Shown here: piece after piece, positions 10,417-21,145 of the stretch
Numbering within the stretch: the first letter of the stretch is position 1
Layout: every line of letters starts with the position of its first letter
From: Cladopsammia gracilis
Taxonomy: Eukaryota > Cnidaria > Anthozoa > Scleractinia > Dendrophylliidae
Length of the DNA: 64,000 nucleotides
Direction of reading: 5' to 3'
NCBI GenBank assembly: GCA_022457155.1
Contig: JAJGOT010000133.1
Location: forward strand, 661,001 to 725,000
Position numbers and translations under genes: made by a program
Notes under the pieces: model-generated
Told to the model about the DNA's origin: nothing
The model's database searches: none
What the model saw: the letters and a program-made list of their open reading frames with translations, nothing else

Positions 10417-11119
10417 CTCAGTGACACATGAGGAATCTCTCCTTTAGCGATCCTCATTGACATCTCGGCAAAGGCGCTTCTCGTATCTTTGGACACAGTC
10501 AATCTTAAGATATACACGTTTTTAACTCTAAGTAAACTGGTATCGATGCTAACGGTAACAGCACTTGCCGTCACAACAAAAGCACCAAAGCAATCATTAC
10601 TAAAAGGCGAGTTTTCTACTGAATCGCGGCAGGACCAAGTGAAATTGAGTCCAGTATGATTTCCAGGGCCAATATCACCGTCGTAGCTCAGTGAACCATT
10701 CACAGAATAATTTCCCGTTGATCCCCAACGAACATTGGTTCCACCATCAATTATGGCTCGTAGAGGAGCTGGAACAACCTGAATAAAGCCAAAGTCAACC
10801 GCCTGAAAAGTGTCTGGGGCGGCTGGTTCACCGAATGTGAGTGAAGCAATGAACTTGACTTGATAGATTCCTACAGGTACGGATCTTTTTTTTATAAGCC
10901 ACTCAGCACTTCCTTGACTCACTAAGGTTCCTTCTGCTGATTCTGAGACCGCCAGGTCTGCTTCTCTCACAAGACGCCATTGCAGCACACTTTCCAAGAG
11001 AGAAATATGCTGAGGAAAACCTCCAATTATGGCTTGCTTGATACTTTGGATAGATCGCTGGATAATAGTGGGGTTGCTTTGGTTCTTGGAAATGTCTGTG
11101 ATGGTCACAGTTAAGTCTC
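10417..11119 (-). CDS. Gene B exon 10: polycystin-1-like, start of REJ region
   Basis: 703-nt exon. I place the acceptor at CAATTCGTCAACAG, not at the upstream TTTTATGCAG, because only this site gives the 2-base start needed after the EGF7 exon (G + GA = Gly). The donor is GTAAAT after CTGAG, leaving two bases. The peptide starts DLTVTITDIS, then a helical stretch and from mid-exon a beta-rich domain (APLRAIIDGG, FTWSCRDS, ILRLTVSKD). The LRAIIDGG...WSC pattern marks the first Ig/PKD-like unit of the REJ region of polycystin-1 proteins. The longer open frame upstream of 11119 is intronic. Confidence 0.8.
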
Positions 11120-11199
11120 CTGTTGACGAATTGGAAAGATAACGTTTGGCATACTGGCAACACCTATGAAACTGCATAAAATTGATACTTGCCCTCTAT

Positions 11200-11798
11200 T
11201 AGTCCCGAATTTACCGTGGTGAGACGTATTAACACGGGAACCGTTTCCAGTTATTGCAAACTCAGTTGCTTTGAGCGGGAGTCGTCTTTGTGAAGACGAG
11301 TTATTTGTTAATCATGTACTATTAATTGCTAAACAATATTTGTATTCATGTCGTTGTAATCACACCTCTCCTCTAATTAAAGTATTTAAGGCTAGAGTAA
11401 AAAAGATTCAAAACCTTGAACTAGAGATTGCAAAGTCAAAAAATAAGTTATCTAATCATACTGCGAAATGGGGGAAATATATAGAAAAGATTGACTTATA
11501 ATTCGTGCATTTAATACTATACTCTTTTTATAAACTACGCGCATTAGGTCTGACGACATCAGAGTCAGTCGTGTGTTTGTGATGTAATGTGGGTGTGTGT
11601 GCTTGTAAGTGTAAATTGCATTGTATAGTCTATAGTTATAATTATAAGTAATGAAATGAAATTATTTTTCGGTTATATTAGTGATGTAGTGAAATGCAAA
11701 GTTGTTTAATGTAATGTAACGTAAACGTGTAAAGTGTTGTTGTTTTTTTTAGCTGCATGCTGAAAAAAAATAAAAAAATTACAAAAAAAAAAAAAATC
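11200..11798 (+). mobile_element. 5'-truncated LINE with poly-A tail, in intron 9
   Basis: ORF 11271-11501 encodes the last ~75 residues of a LINE ORF2: EDELFVNHVLLIAKQYLY, then a lysine-rich helix (KVFKARVKKIQ), as found at the C-terminus of LINE reverse transcriptases. A ~260-base 3' UTR follows and ends in an A-rich tail at about 11764-11798. The reverse transcriptase proper is missing, so this is a dead 5'-truncated insertion. It lies antisense to gene B. The 5' junction is uncertain. Confidence 0.65.
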
Positions 11799-11918
11799 TT
11801 CAAGATTGAAGTGTGCGTAAAGGAAAAGATCTCGAACCAGAGAAAAACACGTTAGTCATCGACATCCATGAAATATATATTAACAAAATACCTGAAAACG
11901 AGAGCTGAAACACCTCAC

Positions 11919-12050
11919 CTAGGAGTTTGTCGCAAGCCACGCCATTGCCAGTGTAACCACTCCGACAGCTGCATGCAAAGGAACCTACATTGTTGTAACA
12001 GTTTGCCCATCCATGACAGTTGTGAGTTCCTGTTGCACATTCATCGATAT
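11919..12050 (-). CDS. Gene B exon 9: calcium-binding EGF domain 7
   Basis: 132-nt phase 1-1 exon: acceptor GACCCTAG, donor GTGAGG. It encodes one EGF module beginning DIDEC with six cysteines, the cbEGF hydroxylation-site pattern (CYNNVGSFACSC) and a GYTGNG end. cbEGF repeats form rigid extracellular rods stabilised by Ca2+. It is the last EGF before the REJ region. Confidence 0.88.
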
Positions 12051-12218
12051 CTAGGGTCGGAGAACAACTATAAATCGCATTGCTTTTGTTCAAATATAAA
12101 ACGTTAAGTCTTCACTAGCCAAGTGGCCACAAACACTCGCAGCTCAATTCGATTCCGTAGCATTAAGCGAATGAAATAATTACTTCTTCGCCTGATTACT
12201 AAAGTCCATCACAATATT

Positions 12219-12612
12219 AGGTGCGGTTACACACACCACAGTAAATGGCATTTCCCATGGTAGATCATCCCGTGGTGCTTCACACTTGGGTTTAGTATAC
12301 CGTGTTAACCAGCGGGTTACACGCGATTTGTGATTTGTGAAGAAAAAAGTCACGCAATTCAGTGATTCCGAATCACTTTTCCTTTGCAGTTACGTGTTGA
12401 TGTCAAGCAAGCATCGTGATTGGCTCTTGTACCTTGGGCATCAAAACACCATTGCAATTTACCACGTTAAATGTCATGGGCGCTTTGATGTATCCATGGA
12501 TATTTACCACAGGAAATTTTCCTCGGGAAATGTCGGTCACACTCGCTAAATGCAGTTTCCCGTGGTGAAAGAGTCATTTACCACAGTAAAAGTACCCCGT
12601 GTAACCGCACCT
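12219..12612. mobile_element. MITE with AGGTGCGGTTACAC inverted ends (394 bp)
   Basis: AGGTGCGGTTACAC at the left is inverted as GTGTAACCGCACCT at the right, with ATT next to both ends. Internal sub-repeats of ATTTACCACGG / CCGTGGT type. Lies in intron 8. Nearby ORF 12337-12549 is not a gene. Confidence 0.75.
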
Positions 12613-12843
12613 ATTACCTCCGGCATTATGTGATTAGATGGAAAGAGAGAATGTGGAATAAATTACATTTCTAAAGGAAAAATACGCGGCAGAGAACACT
12701 ACGATAACAGTTAAATTATTTTAGCTATGGAAGCCGCTTTGAGTTACATAGAATAACTGAAGAGCTACAAACAGCTTTGTATTTAAATTTTATTGGCTCA
12801 AATAAAGAGATTACTACCATTCTATATGAACGATCAACCCTAC

Positions 12844-12966
12844 CAGAACATCCCGCGTCACTTTCTGTATATCCTGGAGAACAACCACAGGTAAATGAAC
12901 CAATTGTGTTGTTACACTGAGCATTTGAGTTACAGTTGTGTGACCCAGAATGACATTCATCCACAT
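12844..12966 (-). CDS. Gene B exon 8: calcium-binding EGF domain 6
   Basis: 123-nt phase 1-1 exon: acceptor after a long T run ending CCGCAG, donor GTAGGG. Encodes DVDEC, six cysteines, and the core [12 protein letters not shown] with the consensus Asn and aromatic residue of cbEGF modules. The core is almost identical to EGF1 and EGF2, which points to recent exon duplication. Confidence 0.88.
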
Positions 12967-13017
12967 CTGCGGAAAAAAAAAATATTATCGTCCTGATACA
13001 TTCCTTATAGTTTTAAG

Positions 13018-13205
13018 TATGATCTTCCATGATGTATTACCCAAATACTAGTCGTACTTAGCCGTTTATAAGCAAACATTTTCCTGATTAGAGAACATAC
13101 CCTGTAACGGCAATGACGGATTGCAGGTTATAACTTTATCCTTTTATAACCAAAAGTATAGTTATCACTCATCATTATTTATGCATGGTCCAATTTTTGT
13201 TTTAT
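13018..13205. repeat. duplicated intron block a, copy 1
   Basis: Shares GATCTTCCATGAT, TTATTACCC-like, GTTTATAAGCAAACA, CATACCCTGTAA and TTATTTATGCATG with 17858-18045, and in part with 14108-14186. Lies next to the EGF6 exon; the other long copy lies next to the EGF4 exon. Confidence 0.7.
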
Positions 13206-13358
13206 GGAACGGACTAAGGCCAGAATTGGAAACGTCTAAGTTGCAAAACGTTGTGGTTAAAAAGTACCCACACATTGGCGGCCATCCCCTGAGTATCCAT
13301 GGTTACAGCTTTCATTAGTTAATCCTGGCTGGCTTTAATTAAGGGCGAGATTTTGACG

Positions 13359-13531
13359 ATAAGCATAGTGGGTTCACACTAGAAAGTAAGTCCGCTCTTA
13401 TGTTTCTAGAATGTTCTCACTTTCAACTGCTTTGAAGATATTTAATAGACGATAAGCTTAGTGGGTTCACACTAGTCAGTAAGTCCCCTCTTATGTTTCT
13501 AGAAAGTTGTCATTTTCAAGTGCTTTCAATA
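13359..13531. repeat. tandem duplication, ~90-bp unit
   Basis: Two direct copies of GTGGGTTCACACTAG...AGTAAGTCC.CTCTTATGTTTCTAGAA, starting near 13359 and 13449. Confidence 0.8.
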
Positions 13532-14004
13532 TAGAGAGTAATCTATATAAAGTGTATTTCGGGAATTGTCGATATCATTTTCAATGTTGCTTGTTTTGAT
13601 GGTGTAATTCACGGCACATAAATGGCAAGCATTTCGAAAAATGCATTGGCGAATAATTTTCGCACTCTAATGACATTTCTAAAAGGGAAAGTTTCTCCTG
13701 TAGATCAATAACTTTGAGAACACGTTCACTTCTTCAGACTTCAGTGAACTGTCACTGTGTAGACTGAACCATTTGTTCACCATCTAGTTCGTGGTGGCAT
13801 GACTATAGCGACACAAGCTGGAAACTTCAATTTTTGACAAATGAACTGAACACAACGTGGCCTTCAGGGAATCACTCTCCTCCCTGATAACTTCTCAGTA
13901 CCACTAACAACATTTGTATTATCCCTTAAAGTAACACATTGTTTGTACGAGGCTCTTGTCAGATATTTCGATAGTAAAGCAGATGAAAATCCAGACCGTT
14001 AAAG

Positions 14005-14092
14005 CTACTCGTAGACTACTCGCAGCTACTCGCTCACTACTCGTAGCTACTCGTTCACTACACGTAGCTACTCGTAGACTACTTGTTGAGTT
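14005..14092. repeat. minisatellite of CTACTCG units
   Basis: Irregular tandem array built from GCTACTCGTAG, ACTACTCG and CTCGTTCACTA variants. It creates overlapping ORFs on both strands (13919-14327) that I do not regard as genes. Confidence 0.8.
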
Positions 14093-14107
14093 CTTGTTTC
14101 TTAGCAC

Positions 14108-14300
14108 AAACTGTGTTGTCTCAGACATGATCTTCCATGATTTATTACCCAATACTTGTCATACTCAGCTGTTTATGAGCAAACACCAAACAGTTACTGT
14201 TAAAAATTGGTTCCTTCTACGAACAACGATTTTAACGAACTTTTTTCGTAAACACATTTATTATGATAATCCTAAGTCATTCCTTAATTTCAAATCAGAA
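14108..14300. repeat. duplicated intron blocks a and b without an exon
   Basis: Block a (14108-14186) matches 13018 and 17843; block b (14192-14300; TTCTACGAACAACGATTT) matches 17737-17825 and 21146-21290. At the other places these blocks flank EGF exons; here no EGF exon is found alongside. Confidence 0.65.
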
Positions 14301-14854
14301 ACCCCAACAAGGCGAAAACCTCCCTAATGCGGTCATAGAGGGCTGGTCTAGGCCGAATTTCACTTGTTTAGGCGTAAATGAACTCTCTTATAAAGACGGA
14401 TGCCTTTCTAAAACGGACAGCTGGCATTTTTAAAAGCAAATTCTGGTTAAAACTACTTTTTAAGGTAGAGACTTAAACAAAAAATTTGTGCACAATCAAT
14501 AGACTTAGGCCAGCTTTTTGCAGATAACAGATCGAAGCGAAGGATATGCGGCAGCGGAAGGGGGAAGGCTCGAAAGACCCTCATTAACCCCCCGCTGTTC
14601 GCATGCTGGTTCGTAGCGGCTTCTCGGCAACCTAATCTTAACGCCTGAAACAAGCTAACTATAGGACGGATACTATTTTAAATTGAACATCAGCCCTAAT
14701 AATCTAAAAATGATCTGATAACAAGAACAGCCAGTGTCCTGATAACAAAAAACGTCTTTGCAAAAGGAGCAAGACACTGATTCAGGTGCGCGTGGTACAT
14801 AAAATTACCTAGTGTTATAAGGAACAAGAAGCATACATTTGTATATAGACATAC
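14301..14854. other. intron 7 of gene B, no gene recognised
   Basis: ORF at 14453-14653 (minus) shows no domain and no splice signals. Confidence 0.35.
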
Positions 14855-14983
14855 CCACACATTGATCGTCTTCCTTTAAGAATCCGTCCTTACAGTCACA
14901 CGTAAATGAACCTTCTGTGTTTCTACACTTCTCTCCCCGTCTGAAGCAGTTATGGGCAGAATTTTGTGTGCATTCATTGAAAT
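14855..14983 (-). CDS. Gene B exon 7: EGF domain 5
   Basis: 129-nt phase 1-1 exon: acceptor GATTTCTACAG-type, donor GTATGT. Begins DFNEC; six cysteines with the core CRNTEGSFTCDC. The first residue pattern is D-x-N-E-C, still fitting a Ca2+-binding EGF. More diverged from its neighbours than EGF2, 4 and 6. Confidence 0.87.
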
Positions 14984-15011
14984 CTGTAGTAACAGCAAAA
15001 AAACTCCTTAA

Positions 15012-15382
15012 GGTGGCTCTTAATAGTCCCCAACACTTTCCTTCACTTATACTTTAGGTGGCTCTGAACCCCTCCTCAATTGATTTTTAAACTTTGCAAA
15101 AAGGTTTATCTAAATATGCTTATTATAACGCGATAATAAAAAATGGGGGAGGGGGAGGGGGAGGGGGTCGCCGAACTGTTTTTTTTTTTTAGTTTCAGCA
15201 CTTAAAGCTAAAAGAAAGGATGCCTTTAAAAGGTTATACTGTTAATATGGCAACCAGGTACTTAACAATGACTGGGCATGTTTTTTTTAAACGATTATAG
15301 TAGCACTAACTGATGAAGAGTGGTAATATTGATCCATCAAAGTGTATGTAATGGAAACGACTACAAACTTTTGTTACCCACC
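15012..15382. mobile_element. TTAA-flanked MITE (371 bp)
   Basis: GGTGGCTC at the left and GTTACCCACC at the right, each bordered by TTAA (15008-15011 and 15383-15386), as expected of piggyBac-type insertion. Inverted repeat is short and imperfect (GGTGG). Contains a GGGGGA microsatellite and a T run. Confidence 0.5.
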
Positions 15383-15691
15383 TTAAAGTGCCAGTTCGAT
15401 TAAATTTTGACTTGTTGATTTTTGGAATATTTTGAAAGGAAACTGTGCATTTACTTTCCTTTCCAAACCACTTTGTAATCAGAGCACGGGAAGATCGCTT
15501 TTTTCGGTCTTATTTTTCGCATTTTCACGGCCGCTATTAAATTTGCATGTTCCTGAAGAAAAACCCACCAGCTCTCTGTGACGTTACAGGAAGACGGGGA
15601 AATTGAAATAAGCAGTTAGCAGGAGAATTTGCTCGAGCTAAAACCTGTTCGTTTCGACTCTTTTTCCGGTTTTTCCAAATCATTAAGGTAA

Positions 15692-15795
15692 AAAATGCCA
15701 GGGTCTAGATGTGTTGTGTATGGGTGTGAGAAAGAGGCTTATAGAAATGCAGCAATTTCCCTACTCAATTTGGAAAAGCCAAAACAATCGCGCGC
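15692..15795 (+). pseudogene. THAP-domain N-terminal fragment
   Basis: An ATG opens MPGSRCVVYGCEKEA, a typical start of a THAP domain (C-x4-C with a VVYGC motif), followed after about 34 residues by an in-frame stop. No second zinc-ligand pair (C-x2-H) follows in this frame. The opposite arm of a palindrome (see next entry) carries the same motif inverted. It lies in intron 6 of gene B. Confidence 0.5.
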
Positions 15796-15906
15796 GTAAA
15801 GAAAAACAATGCATAATTTAGGTGTGCTATGGCTTTGGCTTTTTCGAATTATGTAGCGAAATCGCTGCATTTCCATCAGTCTCTTTCTCACACCCATACA
15901 CAACAA
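15710..15906. repeat. palindrome of two inverted THAP-motif copies
   Basis: TGTTGTGTATGGGTGTGAG at the left is inverted as CTCACACCCATACACAACA at the right; GAAATGCAGCAATTTC and GAAATCGCTGCATTTC form the next paired block. Both arms, read outward to inward, encode VVYGCEKE and AAISL. The long minus ORF 15739-16278 runs through the palindrome and is not a gene. Confidence 0.65.
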
Positions 15907-16639
15907 GAAGAAAAACGACAGGCGATGGTCCGAACATTTCGTTTGCACGAGTTGGCTCATAGGAGCCTTTAATTTTTTCTGGTGATGCGATGCAATAAAC
16001 ATAAAAGCTAAAACGTATTCGTGAGTATAACCAAATAACAACATTTGTTGATTAAACAAAAAATGATTTCCTCTTTCTTTGACGCGAACGGCTGTGCAGT
16101 GCGACCATCTCTCGTAAGCGACCTGTTTTTTCCAAAATACCAAATTTCTTCCACTGAAATTACTGTAGTCGAAGCCTCTCATATAAGCGACTGCCACCAC
16201 TTTAAAAGCTGATGACTGGAATTTTTCTATTGCTTTTACTATTAAACCTCTGGTAGGTGGCCCTCGCCATAATTTCAATGCAACTGCATACGCAAATTGA
16301 AAAATGTGTTACAGTATGGTATAAGTTCAATAAAACGAACATTATTTCCTTTGTATTAAAACGAGTTACTCTGTAGTGGTGCGATGCATTGGTAACAGGA
16401 GGTAATAAAAGCCGGTACAGATGCTAAATTTGAACTCGTTCCTGCGACTTTTACCCTCGGAAGTACTGGTAACGAGATATGATGCCACAAGTAGCATGAG
16501 GTCATGTCAGTTTTAAATAAAACTGCGTGTTTTTCACATTTTGTCGGTGAAAAAAAAATCGCATAAAACGCTACCAAAATCAACGAAATGTCTATGTCAC
16601 ATTTTCAGTTTCCGCATATTTCTGATAGATTTGAAATTT

Positions 16640-16705
16640 TAGTAAAATCCAGGATGGCCGCCATCTTGGCCGCCATCTTGGCCGCTATTTTGGCTGACGT
16701 CACGG
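16640..16705. repeat. tandem GGCCGCCATCTT units
   Basis: Three to four copies of GGCCGCCATCTTG/GGCCGCTATTTTG followed by TGACGTCA. The forms resemble YY1 (CCATCTTG) and CRE (TGACGTCA) sites; a regulatory role is speculative. Confidence 0.5.
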
Positions 16706-16770
16706 ATTCCCACAAGCGCCACAATCCATAATATTTACATTATCTTGTAGAGCACATAACAGGCTCCCTA

Positions 16771-17000
16771 TTAGGCCTGGTTCACACGTGCGACGCAAAT
16801 GCAAATGCAAACGCAAGCGAACAAGTACTTTTCACCTTGCGTTTGCGCTTGCATTTGCGTTGAGCCCGGTTCACACGTGTGAAACGCAAACGCAAGTGCA
16901 AATGCAAATGCAAATGCAAGGAAATGAAAATTTTTCCATTCCTTGCGTTTGCATTTGCACTTGCGTTTGCATTTGCATCGCACGTGTGAACCAGGCTTAA
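16771..17000. mobile_element. double-hairpin MITE built of GCAAATGC units, copy 1
   Basis: Ends TTAGGCCTGGTTCACACG and, inverted, TTAAGCCTGGTTCACACG. Inside are two consecutive hairpins whose arms are runs of GCAAATGCAAATG / GCAAACGC and their complements, separated by CGGTTCACACGTGTGAA. The overlapping six-frame ORFs come from the 6-base periodicity. Second copy at 21969-22202. Confidence 0.8.
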
Positions 17001-17605
17001 GATATAAAATATTTTCGAAATATTGTAACACCACAAAAATCCAGAGCGAGGGGTGAGGGGGTGCAACCTCCCCCCTTGTACCACGGTTGGGGTATAAGTT
17101 TGCGTGTATACCCGAGGGTTAATAGTATTCTAGCGGCAGTATGGTCGTTCAACGTTACCTGTTCGGGCCCGGTACCGCCGAGAAGTTTTCAAACGGACCA
17201 GTTTTTATGATACATTCGCGAAATGACACATCTTTTATAAACAAACACGATTTTCATGATGTGTAAGGTTCATGTAAAGTTCGGGATGTGACAAAAGACA
17301 TATGATATGGAAAGACAGTACAACGCCATTCCAATTACATTCTGTCGTGTTTTTTTAAGCTTTTCCAGGCGTCAGAAAAAAACCGGCGAAGAAAGAATTA
17401 AGTTGTTACAATGAAAAGTGAACGTTAGAAATAACAATTTGTAAATATTTATTGCATTTGGAAAATGTGCGTTGATTTTCAACAGGGCCTATGATACATG
17501 TATGACAGCGATTAGCAATTTTTCTTTCGAACCAGCAAATAATTAAGTAAAATTAAAATTATATGGTAAAAAAATCACTAGGATGTGGTGAATGATCAAA
17601 CTTAC
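17001..17605. other. intron 6 of gene B
   Basis: GGGTATAAGTTTGCGTG..CGAGGGTTA at 17090-17121 resembles the small palindrome at 23531-23598. No coding sequence seen. Confidence 0.35.
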
Positions 17606-17725
17606 CATTACAATAACGCACACCGTCCCCCATATATCCTTGATTGCAGATGCAAGCAAACGAACCAACTGTGTTGTGACATTGAGCCATGTGATGGCAG
17701 TGGAATGATTTACATTCGTCTACAT
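17606..17725 (-). CDS. Gene B exon 6: calcium-binding EGF domain 4
   Basis: 120-nt phase 1-1 exon: acceptor CCCGCAG, donor GTAAGT. Starts DVDEC and has six cysteines with core [12 protein letters not shown] and GYMGDG. It lacks the usual extra residues between the first two cysteines (C-KSFH-C), making it the shortest of the seven modules. Confidence 0.88.
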
Positions 17726-17736
17726 CTGCGGGAAAA

Positions 17737-18045
17737 AATTACTCTTAAAAAATGGTGCCTTCTGCGAACAACGATTTGAACGATCTTTGTTGTTAATAAC
17801 ATTACAATGAAAATTTTTTCCACAATTCTTTATCATTAACTAGCTGTGTTGTCTCAGGCGTGATCGTCCCCGATTTATTACTCAATGCTAGCCATACTCA
17901 ATTGTTTATGAGCAAACACCTTTTCTTATTCAGAAGCATACCCTGTAATGACAACGACTCATTGCCGGTTATAACTTTATCACGATTTTATAACCAATAG
18001 TAGTCATTATTTATGCATGCGTGGTTCAATCTTTTTTATAGAGAA
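17737..18045. repeat. duplicated intron blocks b and a beside EGF4
   Basis: Block b (17737-17825, TTCTGCGAACAACGATTTGA) and block a (17843-18045, GTTTATGAGCAAACACC, CATACCCTGTAATG) match the blocks near EGF2, EGF6 and 14108-14300. Confidence 0.7.
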
Positions 18046-18067
18046 AATGGAAAAAGCCAGGAAAACA

Positions 18068-18108
18068 AGAAGAAGAAGAAGAAGAAGAAGAAGAAGAAGA
18101 AGAAGAAA
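18068..18108. repeat. (AAG)n microsatellite
   Basis: About 13 uninterrupted AAG units. Confidence 0.95.
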
Positions 18109-18134
18109 CACTTTCATAAACTTCATAAACGCAC

Positions 18135-18257
18135 CTGAACAGTTTTTGCCATTCCCTACGTAACCTGGACTACAAGTACAGTCAAATGAACCCGGTGTGT
18201 TCCTGCAATAAGCGGCTGAGTGACAGTTATTGGTATTGTTTTGGCATTCATTGATAT
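18135..18257 (-). CDS. Gene B exon 5: calcium-binding EGF domain 3
   Basis: 123-nt phase 1-1 exon: acceptor CTTACTACAG, donor GTGCGT. Begins DINEC, six cysteines, core [12 protein letters not shown] and GYVGNG. An NC-H run gives a possible glycosylation site (NNTNN). Confidence 0.88.
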
Positions 18258-18721
18258 CTGTAGTAAGAGAATATAAGACAAGACATGATCTTCAAATAAT
18301 TCATTTATATACCTCATTTGTCAGAATAAGTCTAGGAAATCGTATGAACACGAGTGCATTTCGTCATTTATGGGCACGTGCAGTGTGATGTAATTTTGAA
18401 AGTACTCAAAATTGCACGAGCCGTAGTGACTATAAATCACGGAATGCACGAGCAGTTTATACGTTTTTTGTTTATAATATTGCTGAGGTTGTCACGGTAC
18501 ACTGCGCGCCCTCGTGTACACGAAACGCTTCAATAGTTTCCAAAATGCTCATATGTTTTATTTTTAAAAAATTAATAACAATTTTTTGACAGGTAAACCA
18601 AACGTAAACTCGAAAAATTAATCACACCATTAACATGGATATTTAAGCTTAAACTTCCAAGTTTTGAAGGTAAGCGCAAAAGGTTCGCAACTTTCGTATT
18701 GCACTTTATAACCTAGATTTG

Positions 18722-19068
18722 CACTCTGATGTGTTTCAGTTATGTCCAGGATCAGATTGCAGATAATTAGATGCATGACAAATTTAATAAGCGTCACAAA
18801 GTGTCCTCTTGCTCTTCTACTCAACTTCAACACCACTTGTTTTCAAAAATACAGACAAGAAACGTCACGAAGTGTCCCCTAAATTCTGCTCTTTAAGTAA
18901 AGATAAACAGGTGCATTTACCCTAACCTAAAAACAACACTAACACTAATGCTTACCTTGCATTTCAGAAAAGATAGTTAACACTTAGACTTAATGGGACA
19001 CTTCGTGTTGGATATCAAAATTTGTCATGCATCTAATTATCTGCAATCCTGGACATAAGTGATGTGTT
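18722..19068. repeat. fold-back repeat in intron 4
   Basis: The arm at 18728-18787 (TTGCAGATAATTAGATGCAT, GACAAATTT) is inverted at 19013-19068. Between the arms CACAAAGTGTCC/GGGACACTTCG also pair partly. Confidence 0.75.
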
Positions 19069-19359
19069 TATGCATTCGTTTTTGACCAATCAGAAACTGT
19101 ATATTTTTTTTGAGTATATTATAAAAGTCATTATGATATGGATCATCACATTTCGTGTGTGGTTTTATTAATTGTTCTTTAATTCCGACTACCGTTTAGT
19201 TGAGTTTCCAGGCATTCGGATAGTGGGGAGCCTGGTCCAGGCGTTCAGATAGTGGGGAGCGAAGGATAGGCGGTGCAAATTTCCCTTTCGTGAACAGTCG
19301 CTGCCACTTTAGTTAATTTTTTTCTACCAGAAAACGAAAAAAAAGCAATTAATAACCGA

Positions 19360-19425
19360 GAATCGAACCAGGAAATTCTTGCATGCTAACCCCTCCTTCA
19401 CCACTAGACGACTGCACAGGCCTAC
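19360..19425 (-). repeat. tRNA-derived SINE remnant
   Basis: On the minus strand TCGTCTAGTGGT resembles a Pol III A box and GGTTCGATTCTC a B box at tRNA-like spacing, but no acceptor or anticodon stem forms. Likely a decayed tRNA-derived repeat. Confidence 0.35.
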
Positions 19426-19794
19426 CATCCTCTGTTTGTGTGGTGTACTGTGCATCTGTAATGGCCGTATCGGTTAAAAAAACTAGCCTCACTAAAGACG
19501 AAATTTAATGCTCTTAAAACTGATGAAAAAAACCTCTCAAAATAAAGAAAAGGTCGACCCTATTATATGACGGTGGTAACCAATCTTTTGTAATGTGATG
19601 CATTCCAAAATATTGACTCCTCAGACGAGACATTTGCTCCGGGCGTGCGCGTTACCAAAATGAACTATTGCTCATAATTATGTTTGTATGCGCTATTGTT
19701 TTGCTTTTGGATTTCTACTGTTTTGGCTTTTGTTTTAGTTTTAAGAAATATAATAACGGCATGCATAACTAATGTATGGGGTTAAACGGAAATC

Positions 19795-20513
19795 TTTCCG
19801 GCTGAAAAGTGCAAAATGACGGAGGTTTTTTCGCTCGAACCAAAGTAAATTTCCCACCGAAATGTTTACTAAATTCCAATCTTTCCAAAACCGAGTGTGG
19901 ATGTTGACATTGCGCCTGTTAAAATGAGTTAGAATGCTTAAAGCGATGACCGCGCGTTCGAACTCCATACAAGCCTTCATACGAAATTGCTCACTTCAAG
20001 GTAAAAATGACGGTACTTTTTTTGAAGGTTATTAAAATATTTTAACGTTTCTAGATAGAATAATAACCATATTACTGGAATCCGAGTAGGGATTTCCGAA
20101 AAGTAATTCATAAATTGCCAGGCCATGCATTGACAGTAGAGCATGCGAATAGATACAGACTAATAGAAGCCAAAATTGGCTCAGTCGAAGCATAGTGCAC
20201 TGAAAAAATGGCGAAATGACGGGATTTTTTTCGCTCCAACTAAATCACATTTCCCACCAAAATGAATACAAGGTCCTAGTCTCTTCAAAACCGAGTGTGG
20301 ATGTTGACATTATGCTGATTAAAATGAGTTATACCGCTAAAAGCGATGACCGCGCGGTTGAACTGTATATAAGCCTTTACTTGACATTGGTCATTTCAAG
20401 GTCAAAATGACGGGACTTTTTTTTTAAGTTATTAAAATATCTGAACGTTTCTAGATAAAATAATAACCAAATTACTGGAATCCGAGTGTAAATTTCCGAA
20501 AAGTAATTCATAA
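19795..20513. repeat. direct repeat, two ~310-bp copies
   Basis: 19795-20112 and 20207-20513 share TTTCCCACCRAAATG, ACCGAGTGTGGATGTTGACA, AAAGCGATGACCGCGCG and GTTTCTAGATA..ATAATAACC at moderate divergence. Short ORFs inside are not conserved. Confidence 0.8.
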
Positions 20514-20995
20514 ATGGGCGAAATTTTGATTTTCCCTTAAAAAAATGGCGTTTTCACAGTGATTTTAAGGGCCAAATTGGGGGTCTGGGGACGAGTTAAA
20601 AAAATTAGAGGCAAATGTCACCCTATTCTCATTCGCGTAAAAGCCGCCGCATGTCGTTCTTAATGATCAGATAACAACGTGCTCACGTGGCAGGCATTCT
20701 ATAGGCCAGAAAAGTCCCTAGGGAGATTTTCAAGGCCTTTTATACGCTCTTTCATCAAAAATCTCTCTCTTCTCGCAAGTCTACTCGACTGGATCGTTTC
20801 TACAAGTTTCCCCACCCTCCTCCCCTTCAGCGGCGCTGGCAAATTCATATTTAAGCTCACCCTATGCCTTATGCAAAATTTTTTCACCCATATCTTATCC
20901 TTCGCAAGGCATAGAGTGGCTTTATGTGCGAATGTGAATTGTTTACAATTTTTTGCCATGGAATAAAGAAATGTGCGGTGAATGATGAAACTTAC

Positions 20996-21133
20996 CATGA
21001 CACAGAGACGATATATTGCCTGATATATTGTATGAATATCCTGGAAGACAGGTGCAATTAAATGAACCAATAGTGTTCGTACACTGAGCGTTTAAACTGC
21101 AGTTGTGTACATTTGATTGACATTCGTCCACAT
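20996..21133 (-). CDS. Gene B exon 4: calcium-binding EGF domain 2
   Basis: 138-nt phase 1-1 exon: acceptor after a T run ending CCGCAG, donor GTAAGT. Starts DVDEC; core [12 protein letters not shown]; the tail before the last cysteine is longer than usual ([13 protein letters not shown]) with two N-glycosylation sequons. Six cysteines in all. Confidence 0.88.
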
Positions 21134-21145
21134 CTGCGGAAAAAA

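Noticed and set aside
15739..16278. 179-codon minus-strand ORF
   Set aside because: Runs through a palindrome with THAP motifs in another frame; no domain and no splice signals.
16771..17084. Overlapping ORFs rich in NANASANAN or KCKCKRK
   Set aside because: By-products of hexamer periodicity in a MITE.
19360..19425. Functional tRNA gene
   Set aside because: A- and B-box-like sequences only; no acceptor or anticodon stem.
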